Part shown: piece after piece, positions 1 to 7,342 of the stretch
How the letters are laid out: each line of letters begins with the position of its first letter
Numbering within the stretch: position 1 is the stretch's first letter
Assembly: GCF_000003855.2 (NCBI RefSeq)
Contig: NW_003101610.1
Coordinates: forward strand, 12,024-23,174
DNA: 11,151 bases
Source: Blastomyces gilchristii SLH14081
Taxonomy: Eukaryota > Ascomycota > Eurotiomycetes > Onygenales > Ajellomycetaceae
Direction: 5' to 3'
Made by a program: the position numbers and the translations under genes
Notes under the pieces: model-generated
The model's database searches: none
What the model saw: only the letters and a program-made list of their open reading frames with translations
Told to the model about the DNA's origin: nothing

Positions 1-60
1 TAAAAATATGTGTAGATGATAATCTGTGTATCATAAGTAATATGAATTTCAGAACTGTCT

Positions 61-79
61 CACAGTGTAACTGTGTTTT
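61..79 (+). terminator. Short hairpin followed by four T
   Basis: CACAGT (61-66) pairs with ACTGTG (70-75) around a 3-nt loop, and TTTT follows at 76-79. The stem is 6 bp and the T-run is short, so this is at best a weak intrinsic terminator. Words of the CAGT/ACTG type are so common in this window that such a hairpin could arise by chance. Confidence 0.2.
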
Positions 80-535
80 AAGACAGAGTATTTCTGTTCA
101 ATTGCATTTCAGAGAGTATAAGTGATTCAATTTTCATTATATTTAAAGAAATATACTCTGACACCTGCACTTAATAAGTTTAAGATGAATGTATAGAGTT
201 ATCAGTTTCTGATATCTCAGAATAATACTTATTCATCATCTCTTTATAGAGAGTTCTGAGTCTGTTATTTCTCTATTATATATTAACACTGTGTATCAAT
301 CAGTTTCAATTTCATGAAGATACTTTATATAATGTAATTAAATGTGTCAGTTAGACTATTTAATCTCACAGCATTCTTGACATCTTTCTTGAATTGAGAG
401 ATTGTCTTATCAACACAGCTATTCAGTTCATAGAGATTGTATTTCAATCTTGCATTAAGATTAGAATCTCATATGACTGTATAGACTGTTAAAGTGATAA
501 TAGAATAATTATTAACATTTTGAGATTGATTTATA

Positions 536-567
536 GAGATTGAAAATCTCTGTTAACAGAGTTTTTT
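536..567 (+). terminator. Two overlapping hairpins followed by T6
   Basis: GAGATT (536-541) pairs with AATCTC (545-550) around GAA. The palindrome CTCTGTTAACAGAG (548-561) can fold as a 5-bp stem with a TTAA loop and is followed directly by six T (562-567). The two hairpins share bases 548-550, so they compete, which resembles an attenuator. No gene is recognisable upstream or downstream, so function is uncertain. Confidence 0.3.
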
Positions 568-1080
568 CAGTTGTAATTGAAGCTCTAGAACTCTTTATCT
601 CTTCTTCTTCATCTTAAATATTATCTTCAGATGTTTCATCTGCTGATCTGATAATATCTCACTTAAACAGTAGATATCTGAGTGTTTATTATTCTCATCA
701 TAAGAATCAGTATTAAGCTGTTGAGTAGATTAGAGAGCTGGTCTGACTGTGTCAGAAGCTGTTTTCAAATCACCTTCAAATCAAGAGAGTGTTTCAGAGT
801 GTTTATCAATGAAGCTTTCAAATGCTTCAGAAGAATATTTACTGACACAGTACAAGTGTAAAGAAATATTATCATCAGTAACTGACTCAGTGAAGAGAAT
901 GTGAGATTATAAACATGTATATAAGTGAGATTGTGATGAATCTGCTATGTTAATATTCATTTATTGAATTCTTATCAATATTATTCTCTTTTACTTACTT
1001 TTTTTTGCAATGTAATGTGTTTTCTGCAAGCTTCTTTTTAAGCAAGCAGTAGTATTATTGATTAACAAGATCTAAAATGC

Positions 1081-1350
1081 ATCAATACTGATAGAATAAG
1101 ACAATTTTAACACCTGATAGGTATATCGAATGAAGCAGTAGTTAAAATAATGATTATATTGACAAGAAATCCCGAATTAACAGTGATTTTATACAAAACA
1201 GGTCTCATAACCTGTAAAAGATGTAAAGCTTGCTTGATTGAAAGATTACTAGCTTGTGAGAAGTTATATAGTGAAAGAATTAGTAAGTCAAATCACGTGA
1301 CCTGACATCTTCTGCATCAGATATACATTAGAGCTGTTAAAGAAATTCCT
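1081..1350. other. Island of rare CC/GG/CG words
   Basis: Within about 250 bases lie CC at 1113, GG at 1120, CG at 1127, CCCG at 1171-1174, GG at 1201, CC at 1211, CG at 1296, CC at 1301 and CC at 1348. Such words are otherwise separated by hundreds of bases. The island contains TTGACA (1159-1164), a palindrome TCACGTGA (near 1293-1300), a strong hairpin (1198-1215) and AAGCAAGC/GCTTGCTT inverted words near 1040 and 1228. No ORF or known RNA could be assigned. It may be a younger insertion or a conserved non-coding element. Confidence 0.4.
1198..1215 (+). repeat. Perfect 6-bp hairpin with CTCATA loop
   Basis: ACAGGT (1198-1203) pairs perfectly with ACCTGT (1210-1215) around a six-base loop, CTCATA. 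It is notable because GG and CC are rare in this window and here they pair. The loop resembles a tRNA-Met anticodon loop, but the expected D-arm and T-arm are not seen (see rejected items). The 9-mer GGTCTCATA recurs at 5315-5323 in the left arm of the inverted-repeat element. Confidence 0.45.
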
Positions 1351-4020
1351 TAATATTAATTATAAAGTTCAGTGAAAGCTCTTCTGTAAGAGTAGTATCT
1401 TTTTCATATCTTAATAATTTATTCACTGTACTAGATTCTTATAGTTCTGATACTTATTCTCTTCTATCAGAATATTATAGTTATTGAATGCTATATATTC
1501 TTTAATCTACTTAATATAGTGTAAATTAATATATATATTCAGTCGTCTCTTCATATATTATATAAGCTTTGCTTTTTTTGTATAATTGCTGATATATATG
1601 ATAATAGTACTTATAGTTGAAGCAGGGAATAACTGATGACTAATAACTAAATTAGTTTAAAATAACTCAAATGTTATCACTGCTCTGACTGCTACTTTAT
1701 TAAGAAATTATAGTTATTAACAGACTCTTAGTATAATTTAATAAGCTACTTCAGAATCATTTTCTCTCAGTGATTGAGATATCAATAAACTATTACTTTT
1801 TACAATAGCTGCATATATCTGAATAATAAGATCAATGAGTGATTGATTTACTACTGAAAATGCTATAGAAATAATCTACTTAATCACTGAAGTGAGTTAT
1901 TTCTCTTTAAGCTTACACTGTAAGATAAAATGTATAATAATTAAGACTCAGATATGCTTCTGAAGTTAATACTTCTTAAGATAAGTAATCAGTAACTGTA
2001 AATAATTTTAATTATAAGAAAAAGAAAATATCTACAATATTTAAAAGTATTCTAGCTAATTATATAATGACAAGACAGAGCAGATTAGTAATAAGTATGA
2101 AATTTTTAATATTTCAGTAAACTTACTATAGTATGAATTAGAAGAAAAAAAGAAGATTAAATTCAAACTTAAGTATATTTAAAAAAAAGATACTATCTAT
2201 ACTGTTATACTCTACTTGTAACATATTTACTCTCTGTATGTGAAATTCAGTAGATTATTCAGTTTAGACTGAAGATGTTGCATATAATGATGAAATCAGC
2301 TGTTATTATATAGATTATAGTTCAGATTCAGCTGATTTTTATTATTAATAAAGCAGCTTCAGTATAATCTTCTTATAATTGATTTTTTAATCTCTATATT
2401 ACTATTTTACTGTAATATATCTTCAAGAAATGTAATATAAGATGCAATCACTTTCATCTTTTTTTTATTAATATTTATTATAAGTCTCTTACAATTCAAT
2501 GTAGATAAGTTATGTGATAATACAGTAACTATATTAGAAAAATTAATATTATAAAAACTAAAGATTAGAATAAATATATTATTTTACTTTAAGCACTTAA
2601 TAGTGCTCAGTGCAGAAATCAAATAAAAACTTATTAAGGTTTGATATATATTCTGATATAAATTAAATTCATCAATAAATAATTGATATATCAGAGAAAT
2701 AACTTGTATATCAGAGTAAAATATGCTTTTTAAAAGATCTTATTCATATGTTATAATTTTCAACTTAGTCTGAATTAGTGAAGATTTGCAATATAACTAT
2801 ATCTCAATCACTTCAGTTTTAGTTCTTATAACTTAGTGAAGAAAATACTGATCTTGACTCTTATATACTGACAGATCAGAACTCAATTCAAATATTATAT
2901 TCATATAAATATTAAGTTAATTAAGAACTTGAATAATTAAGATATATTTCATCTCATTTTTCATTGTGATTATTTCAAAGAGACTAAATGATAAATTCAA
3001 GAACAGTAATCTTTATACAGTTAGTGAAGTATAGTAAACAGCTTCTTAAACTTTCAGAACTATTATATAAGACTTTATATCTGAATGTCAGTAATTATAT
3101 CTGATAAGATACACTCTTTTAATATAAGATATATTAATCAATCTCAATTTACAGTAGTATGCAAGATTTTCACACTGATACTGAATAAAATCAGAAGAAA
3201 AAATAGGTTTATTTATAAATAAATATCAGATGAATTCACTGAAATAATATTTAATAGAGCTCTCTTAACTGTGAGATTATCATAGCTCTGTGAAATTGTT
3301 GATAATTTCTGTCATTTCTATATGCATTTGTTGCTGAAAAGTTGAGAATTTAAAAAGAGTAGATATTAAGAGAATCAGATTTTAAAAGTAGAGTAATCTT
3401 ATAAAGAATTTAGCAAGATTGTTCTGAGCAGAACTCAGAGTTGATATTTATATTAATAATACTATTAAAATTAAGATTTTCTTAACTGATAAAATTGAAA
3501 ATTATACTCTATATTACTTTTTCAGAGTTGAGAGGCCTTCTAAAAGCAGACTTATCAGTAATGTATTCTTCAATAAATGCAGAATTTATATGAATAATTT
3601 GTAGTTTTTTCAGGAAATATCTGACTCTTCAGCTCAGAGTCTCATTATCAGAATAAATAAATTCATTTCAAAGTTACTATATTTATAAGATATATCAATT
3701 GCTAAATCACAATCAATAAATCAATCAGTAATAGTAACAGTAATTATATTAATAGCTAGCATTTTAATATTATTAGTGACTGACTCATCAGAAGTCTCTT
3801 GATCATTATTTTCAGAAATATTCTTCTCAGCAGCTGCTTTTAAGAGCTACTTAATATACTTAACATTATCAGCAGCATTCTCATCATATCACTCTGTCTT
3901 TAAAGAATGTTAGTTTTTATAATAATAGAGATATTAAATGTGATAAACTTACTGAGAATAGTAATACTTCTTTACTGAGAGTATTATTATCTGAATTACT
4001 GTCAGTGAAATCTTCATTTA
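1351..4020. other. Long featureless AT-rich non-coding stretch
   Basis: No gene, RNA gene or sizeable repeat is recognised in about 2.7 kb. GG/CC/CG words are almost missing: CG at 1544, GGG at 1625-1627, GG at 2638, 3206 and 3613, and GGCC at 3534-3537. Small structures are a 16-bp A/T palindrome at 3208-3223 and alternative hairpins at 3421-3438 (GTTCTG/CAGAAC or CTGAG/CTCAG). These are common types in such sequence and have no assigned role. Confidence 0.55.
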
Positions 4021-4040
4021 TAGTTTTCAGAAAAGAAGAG

Positions 4041-4060
4041 CGCCGATATTGAAATTTCAA
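4041..4060. promoter_or_regulatory. 12-bp palindrome next to a CG-containing patch
   Basis: The perfect palindrome TTGAAATTTCAA (4049-4060) follows CGCCG (4041-4045), one of the few CG clusters in the window. It lies about 85 bp upstream of the extended -10 box at 4145-4153. A position upstream of a promoter would suit an operator or activator site, but no regulator is known here, so that role is inference. Confidence 0.3.
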
Positions 4061-4144
4061 ATGATTTTTTCTGAATTCTTGTCTAGAGATAGATAGTAGA
4101 TAGTGTTTCAGATTTTAATTAAACAGATACAACATTTCGCTTTC

Positions 4145-4153
4145 TGATATAAT
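4145..4153 (+). promoter_or_regulatory. Extended -10 promoter element
   Basis: TGATATAAT matches the bacterial extended -10 consensus TGnTATAAT exactly. The bases at -35 spacing (about 4125-4130, AGATAC) do not match TTGACA, which is tolerable for extended -10 promoters. Transcription would start near 4160 and read towards the 4202-4417 frame and the terminator at 4756. TATAAT-like words are expected by chance in AT-rich DNA, so confidence rests mainly on the TG extension and the downstream layout. Confidence 0.35.
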
Positions 4154-4201
4154 TTGTAGAAAAAAGTTATATAGTTGAAAAGATATAAATAAAGTGAATG
4201 A

Positions 4202-4417
4202 GTGATCTTGATAAAATACAGAGATGAGATTAGATTACTGAAAAGAAATATATTAATAAGAGCTACAATTGACAACAATCTACATCAATTTAATATTAAG
4301 AATCAAACTACTATATTTTTACAATTTGCTAAAATTTATAATACAAATTTACAAGAGTTCTATCAAGATTCCGAAAATGAATATTGTCATGAATTCTGCT
4401 CTACTAGATCTCTTTGA
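4202..4417 (+). CDS. Possible small or relic ORF with weak XRE-like C-terminal half
   Basis: This 71-codon frame starts at GTG and ends at TGA. The in-frame codon before the GTG is a stop (TGA, 4199-4201), so no longer in-frame start exists. No Shine-Dalgarno sequence is visible. Residues 36-58 resemble the last helices of XRE/Cro-type helix-turn-helix domains (family pattern: T-hydrophobic-LxxhAKhhNhxLxEhhxD-E); the frame has LQFAKIYNTNLQEFY at residues 40-54. Residues 9-16 (EIRLLKRN) could be a first helix, but the middle of the domain is too short by about 7-10 residues. The product has no Gly and no Pro. Base use here differs from the surroundings: on the plus strand it is rich in CA/AC and poor in G. 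It lies between an extended -10 box and a terminator. About one frame this long is expected by chance in the window, so it may be random or a decayed gene. Confidence 0.2.
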   Translation: MILIKYRDEIRLLKRNILIRATIDNNLHQFNIKNQTTIFLQFAKIYNTNLQEFYQDSENEYCHEFCSTRSL

Positions 4418-4435
4418 ACTCTCTTATCTAGTAGA
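4400..4435. repeat. 10-bp perfect inverted repeat
   Basis: TCTACTAGAT (4400-4409) is the exact reverse complement of ATCTAGTAGA (4426-4435), with a 16-base spacer. It overlaps the 3' end of the 4202-4417 frame. It could fold in RNA or act as a protein site, but there is no T-run after it, so it is not a typical terminator. Confidence 0.5.
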
Positions 4436-4694
4436 TTTAATAAGACAAATCACTGATTTTAAAAGAAATCTGATATTGATATATCTGAATATAGAATGAA
4501 TATAATAACAGGAATAATAAATATCAGTCAGATGAGAAGAAGTCAAAGTTCTCACTGATATTAAACAGTCTGTTAAAAAGATATCACTGAACTCAGTATC
4601 TGAATACAGAAATGTATAAGAAGAAAATACAGCTGATAGAGCAGTGTCTGCATCTAAAGATAAAATGAATATATTTTCTTTCTTTCAACAAAGA

Positions 4695-4713
4695 TATTAT
4701 TATTATTATTATT
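4695..4713. repeat. (TAT)n microsatellite
   Basis: About six TAT units run uninterrupted, just upstream of the terminator hairpin at 4756. This is a simple-sequence repeat with no evident function. Confidence 0.7.
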
Positions 4714-4755
4714 CTTCAATTATAGATGTATATAGTTAAAGACTATAATATCTAT

Positions 4756-4785
4756 CTGAGAACTTTTAGTTCTCAGGGTTTTTTT
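4756..4785 (+). terminator. Intrinsic (Rho-independent) terminator
   Basis: CTGAGAACT (4756-4764) pairs perfectly over 9 bp with AGTTCTCAG (4768-4776) around a 3-nt TTT loop. GG and then seven T (4779-4785) follow. Long stem, tight loop and U-tract make this the best terminator-like structure in the window, oriented for plus-strand transcripts. It would end a unit starting near 4160, leaving about 340 nt after the 4202-4417 frame. The GGG next to the stem is unusual, since GG is rare here. Confidence 0.6.
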
Positions 4786-4920
4786 AATCTCTATAAAGTC
4801 AACTATTATACATTTTTTAATTTCAGATATGTAAAATCAGAAAATTCCAGCTCAGAATATAAAAACTCTTTACAAATTGCAGTATTTTAACACCTTCTGA
4901 TACTTTGAAATCATTCAAAA

Positions 4921-5036
4921 ATCTCATGACAAAAGAAAAGAGAACAAAGTCTTAAAGATAGACACATTAAATAAGTAAATAGAAAAAGAACAGAAAAGAC
5001 AAAGTAAAGTAAAGAGAGACTATAATAAAATAAAAT
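4921..5036. other. A/G-rich (purine) stretch
   Basis: On the plus strand this segment is dominated by A with AG/GA, including AAAGTAAAGTAAAG (5001-5014, a 5-bp tandem). It differs from its surroundings, which are strand-balanced. No coding frame is apparent. Such a purine tract could be an RNA-binding or poorly nucleosomal segment or simply low-complexity drift; no role can be assigned. Confidence 0.4.
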
Positions 5037-5045
5037 TATTAAACA

Positions 5046-5073
5046 ATAGTGTATGGCTGTTTTAACACACTAT
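5046..5073. repeat. 7-bp hairpin ATAGTGT/ACACTAT
   Basis: ATAGTGT (5046-5052) pairs with ACACTAT (5067-5073) across a 14-base loop. The loop contains TTTTAACAC (5060-5068), a word that also occurs at 1105 and 4885. No T-run follows. Function unknown. Confidence 0.4.
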
Positions 5074-5265
5074 ATCTGATCAATTTCCACCTCTTTATAT
5101 TCAGATATTTCTGAATTCAGTTATTTTCTTATAGCTGCTTGAGTTTCTGATAGAAAGTCTATTAAGTATTTAATTTCTGTCTCAGTTGAGAATAAGAATC
5201 TCATATTTAATTGATTTAAATCATACTTCTCTTTCAATCTGACTGTGAGACTATTGTATAATATA

Positions 5266-5366
5266 TAGACTAGCCGGCGGGACCATGAATTTCACATTTG
5301 ATTTTATTTGATCTGGTCTCATACATTTCTTGACAAGAGTTTCATCAGAATCAAGCATTAAAAAAA
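5266..5366 (+). repeat. Left inverted-repeat arm
   Basis: This arm aligns without gaps to the reverse complement of 6072-6172. By hand, about 75 of 101 positions are identical, and 23 of the 26 differences are transitions. It keeps CCGGCGGGACC (5274-5284) near its outer end, where the other arm has several A or T. It ends inward with CATTA followed by six more A. It contains repeated TTTGAT words (tandem-like) and GGTCTCATA (5315-5323). Confidence 0.8.
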
Positions 5367-5461
5367 TCTGAAAATGAACCATTTCTGAGAGAAATGATGT
5401 GAAAAATGATCAGATTTAATGCAAAAACAGTAAAATGAGAGTAACTTCTCAGAATAAACTG

Positions 5462-5522
5462 TGAAAGATGATTATTCTTTCAAAATCAGAATGAGACTGA
5501 GACTGAAGATTAAATTCAGTCT
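5462..5522. repeat. Two adjacent hairpins inside the element
   Basis: TGAAAGA (5462-5468) pairs with TCTTTCA (5476-5482), 7 bp with a 7-nt loop. AGACTGAA (5500-5507) pairs with TTCAGTCT (5515-5522), 8 bp with a 7-nt loop. A GAGACT tandem pair lies at 5493-5504. Both loops are 7 nt and the hairpins are 17 bases apart. No function is known. Confidence 0.45.
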
Positions 5523-5662
5523 TATTCAGTTCATTCAGTGATTGCTTATATAATCAGAGTTTGATAATGATTATTGATAATGCTTATGAAACAACTAAAT
5601 ACATTCTTATACAAGTTTATTCTTCACTTTCTTATGAAAACTACACTTCTCTGATATACTAT

Positions 5663-5696
5663 GATCTAGACTGACCGTGTGACCGTGTCTGAGATC
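5663..5696. repeat. Tandem TGACCGTG pair in the loop of a hairpin
   Basis: TGACCGTG occurs twice head to tail (5672-5679 and 5680-5687). It is enclosed by GATCTAGAC (5663-5671) and GTCTGAGATC (5687-5696), which pair over 9 bp with one bulged G; the last G of the second unit is shared with the stem. CCG is very rare in this window. Placement near the middle of the inverted-repeat element suggests a binding or recombination site; this is inference. Confidence 0.5.
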
Positions 5697-5713
5697 AGGA
5701 TCAGAATATTTGA

Positions 5714-5745
5714 TGATCTCATTATCAATTCAACTGATCTCATTA
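5714..5745 (+). repeat. Two 11-bp iterons spaced 21 bp
   Basis: TGATCTCATTA occurs at 5714-5724 and 5735-5745. Start-to-start spacing is 21 bp, two helical turns, which would put both on one face of the DNA. The core also appears inverted at 6130-6139 in the right arm. Iteron pairs of this kind commonly bind replication initiators, transposases or regulators; no such protein is encoded here. Confidence 0.45.
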
Positions 5746-5782
5746 CACAGTGTTAATATTGAATAGTAGTCTTATACTGTCG

Positions 5783-5916
5783 CAGTAAAACTTACTGTCT
5801 ACTCTTATCACATTTTTCAAATGAGACTATGATTTCCACTTCTTAATTTAAATTATTTTTATTGCTTTAAATGACTTTAAATCTCATTTGAGCACTATCA
5901 AAAAGTGTTACTTTTT
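5783..5916. repeat. Cluster of hairpins inside the element
   Basis: CAGTAA/TTACTG (5783-5788 and 5792-5797, AAC loop), TCAAATGAGA/TCTCATTTGA (5817-5826 and 5882-5891, 10 bp perfect, long spacer) and AAAAAGT/ACTTTTT (5900-5906 and 5910-5916, GTT loop) follow one another. CAAAAAGTGTTAC (5899-5911) closely matches the 13-bp unit repeated at 7291-7342. No coding frame overlaps. Confidence 0.4.
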
Positions 5917-5998
5917 AAAAAATTAAAAATAGTCTAAAAAAAACCTTCAAATGTCTAAAAATAGTAACTTTATATCAAGAATAAGACTAAATAGAATC

Positions 5999-6023
5999 AA
6001 ATAAGACCACTTTCTTATTTTTT
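5999..6023 (+). terminator. A/T-stem hairpin with T-run
   Basis: AAATAAGA (5999-6006) pairs with TCTTATTT (6013-6020) around CCACTT, and the T-run extends to 6023. The 8-bp stem has a single G-C pair, so it would be a weak terminator. It lies just inside the right arm of the element. Confidence 0.2.
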
Positions 6024-6071
6024 CTAAGTCATGATCTTATTTTGAGATCTGATATATAGTCACTTTGCATG

Positions 6072-6172
6072 TTTTTTTAATGATTAGTCCCAGCGGGATT
6101 CACGCTAAGAAATGTATAAGATCAGATCAAATGAGATCAAACGTGAAATTCATGATCTTAGCGGCCAGTCTA
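6072..6172 (-). repeat. Right inverted-repeat arm
   Basis: Read on the minus strand, this is the partner of 5266-5366. It keeps G/C at 13 of the transition sites where the left arm has A/T, while the left arm keeps G/C at 10 others, so both arms lost G+C independently. On the minus strand it has AATCCCGCTGGGAC and GGCCGC, words that are rare elsewhere. AATGAGATCA (6130-6139) matches, in inverse orientation, the core of the iterons at 5714 and 5735. Confidence 0.8.
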
Positions 6173-6771
6173 CTGTGATCAGAGATATTAAACTGTCTGA
6201 TAATTTCATGTTTTACAATCATGAGTTTCTTGATTATTTCTCCTTATAATTGTCTTCAGTGATAGTAATAAATATCTCAGCTTGAGTTGAACTTTCACTT
6301 TATTCTCATCTCTATTAATGAAATTGTCAGAATATTACATATCATCAGTGTAACAGTTGAATATATACTCTCAATAATTTTTCATCACTTTAAATTAATT
6401 TAATGTATAAATTCATCAGATTATCTTGAAGATAGCAGTTAAATTCAGTTTTGTAAGTATGTAGTTTTGCCTGATTTTTAGTTATAATCAATGTATGCAA
6501 GTTCTGTTTCAAAGTTAGGATTATAGTTCTATGTAATATGAAGTGTTATTAAAGATTGTTACTTACTAGAGAATTGTATTTCACTGTCTTCATATCTCTA
6601 ATATCTGCTTATTCAAATCTCTGATAGTTAATATTATAGTAGTCTCAGACTAATTTAATATATAAGTCTTATTTTTTCTCTGTTCAATCTTGAGAAGTGT
6701 AGATATTAACTTAATAGAAGAGATCTAGTAGAGCTGCTATAACATAGTACTCTGTAAAAGATTATTCAGTT

Positions 6772-6828
6772 TTACTGTAGTAATATATTAGTTTATTTCT
6801 TACAGTAATAATAGCCTGTGCTATAGCA
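6772..6828. repeat. Inverted repeat TTACTGTA/TACAGTAA and palindrome TGCTATAGCA
   Basis: TTACTGTA (6772-6779) and TACAGTAA (6801-6808) are exact reverse complements separated by 21 bases. TGCTATAGCA (6819-6828) is a perfect 10-bp palindrome right after. They may be protein sites or chance products of the biased word use. Confidence 0.3.
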
Positions 6829-7290
6829 TTATTTCAAACTGAATTTCTTTTTAAGTGATTTAACTGCTTTTTCAGATGAGTAAATAAACTGTTATACATT
6901 TATCAGACTGACTGCAGCATTGATGTATAAGTAATTGAGACTGTCTTTATTATCTTATAAAACTGAAACAGTAAATCAATCACATATTTCAACTGAGTTC
7001 ACTTTATATTAGAAAGTTTCAATATCTGAATCTTTTCTTAATCAGAGTATTACACTTAATAATCAATTATCTGATACAATTGAAGAGTCTGAACAGCTAT
7101 CTCATATATTAAACTTTATTATATTCTAACATTCTGTATTATATTCAGTGATGTGAATGATTTATTTATTTATTAAATATCATGAAATCATTATTATTAT
7201 TTAGAGAAGATACAAATTGTATTAGCAATGTTTTAAATCTGTGATATTTAAATTATTAGTCAATCTATTTAAAATTAATAGTAGTATTAC

Positions 7291-7342
7291 TAAAAAGCAT
7301 TATTAAAAAACAATATTAAAAAGTGTTATCAAAAAATATTAT
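7291..7342 (+). repeat. 13-bp tandem repeat, four copies, differing mainly by transitions
   Basis: The units are TAAAAAGCATTAT, TAAAAAACAATAT, TAAAAAGTGTTAT and CAAAAAATATTAT, in exact 13-bp register. At positions 7-9 they read GCA, ACA, GTG and ATA, all reachable from GCG by transitions. A partial fifth copy (GTATTAC) may precede at 7284-7290. A further copy, CAAAAAGTGTTAC, lies at 5899-5911 inside the inverted-repeat element. Confidence 0.65.

Larger units (their letters stand above)
1..1080. other. Non-coding stretch rich in TCAG/CTGA words
   Basis: No convincing gene is seen on either strand. Stop codons occur in all six frames at short intervals. CG is absent, GG appears once (740) and CC twice (164 and 773), too few for normal Gly (GGN) and Pro (CCN) codons in any frame. 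TCAG and CTGA recur about one to four times per 60 bases. The stretch holds two terminator-like hairpins, listed separately, and a short CTT/TTC-rich run near 600-612. Nothing else could be identified. Confidence 0.6.
5266..6172. mobile_element. Decayed element bounded by 101-bp inverted repeats
   Basis: Two 101-bp arms (5266-5366 and 6072-6172) face each other and enclose about 700 bp. Similarity stops sharply outside TAGACT/AGTCTA. The ends read TA-GACT and AGTC-TA, so a TA target duplication with termini starting GACT, as in Tc1/mariner-type elements, is possible. No transposase or other ORF is present, so if mobile it is non-autonomous (MITE-like) or an internally decayed copy. The interior holds a tandem TGACCGTG pair, two TGATCTCATTA iterons and several hairpins. 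The element carries about half of the CG dinucleotides of the whole window. Alternatives are an origin-like inverted repeat or a recombination site. The inverted repeat itself is directly visible; the mobile nature is inference. Confidence 0.5.

Noticed and set aside
1159..1187. Sigma-70 promoter from TTGACA at 1159
   Set aside because: The bases 16-18 bp downstream (AGTGAT and neighbours) do not resemble TATAAT. The TTGACA at 5330 fails in the same way.
1181..1260. tRNA with a CAT anticodon around the ACAGGT hairpin
   Set aside because: The loop CTCATA(A) resembles a tRNA-Met anticodon loop, but the pairing register leaves a 6- or 8-base loop rather than 7. No D-arm, TTC-containing T-arm or acceptor stem is found at the right distances.
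3829..3842. AGCAGCTGCT followed by TTTT as a terminator
   Set aside because: It is a perfect palindrome with no room for a stable loop beyond a 3-bp stem, and the T-run is short and interrupted by AAG.
4269..4499. TTG-started 76-codon frame overlapping 4202-4417
   Set aside because: It overlaps the other frame by 149 bases in a different register, starts at TTG with no ribosome binding site, and its product is a simple Ile/Leu/Tyr/Lys-rich string as expected from AT-rich DNA. It is most likely a shadow of the stop-poor patch.
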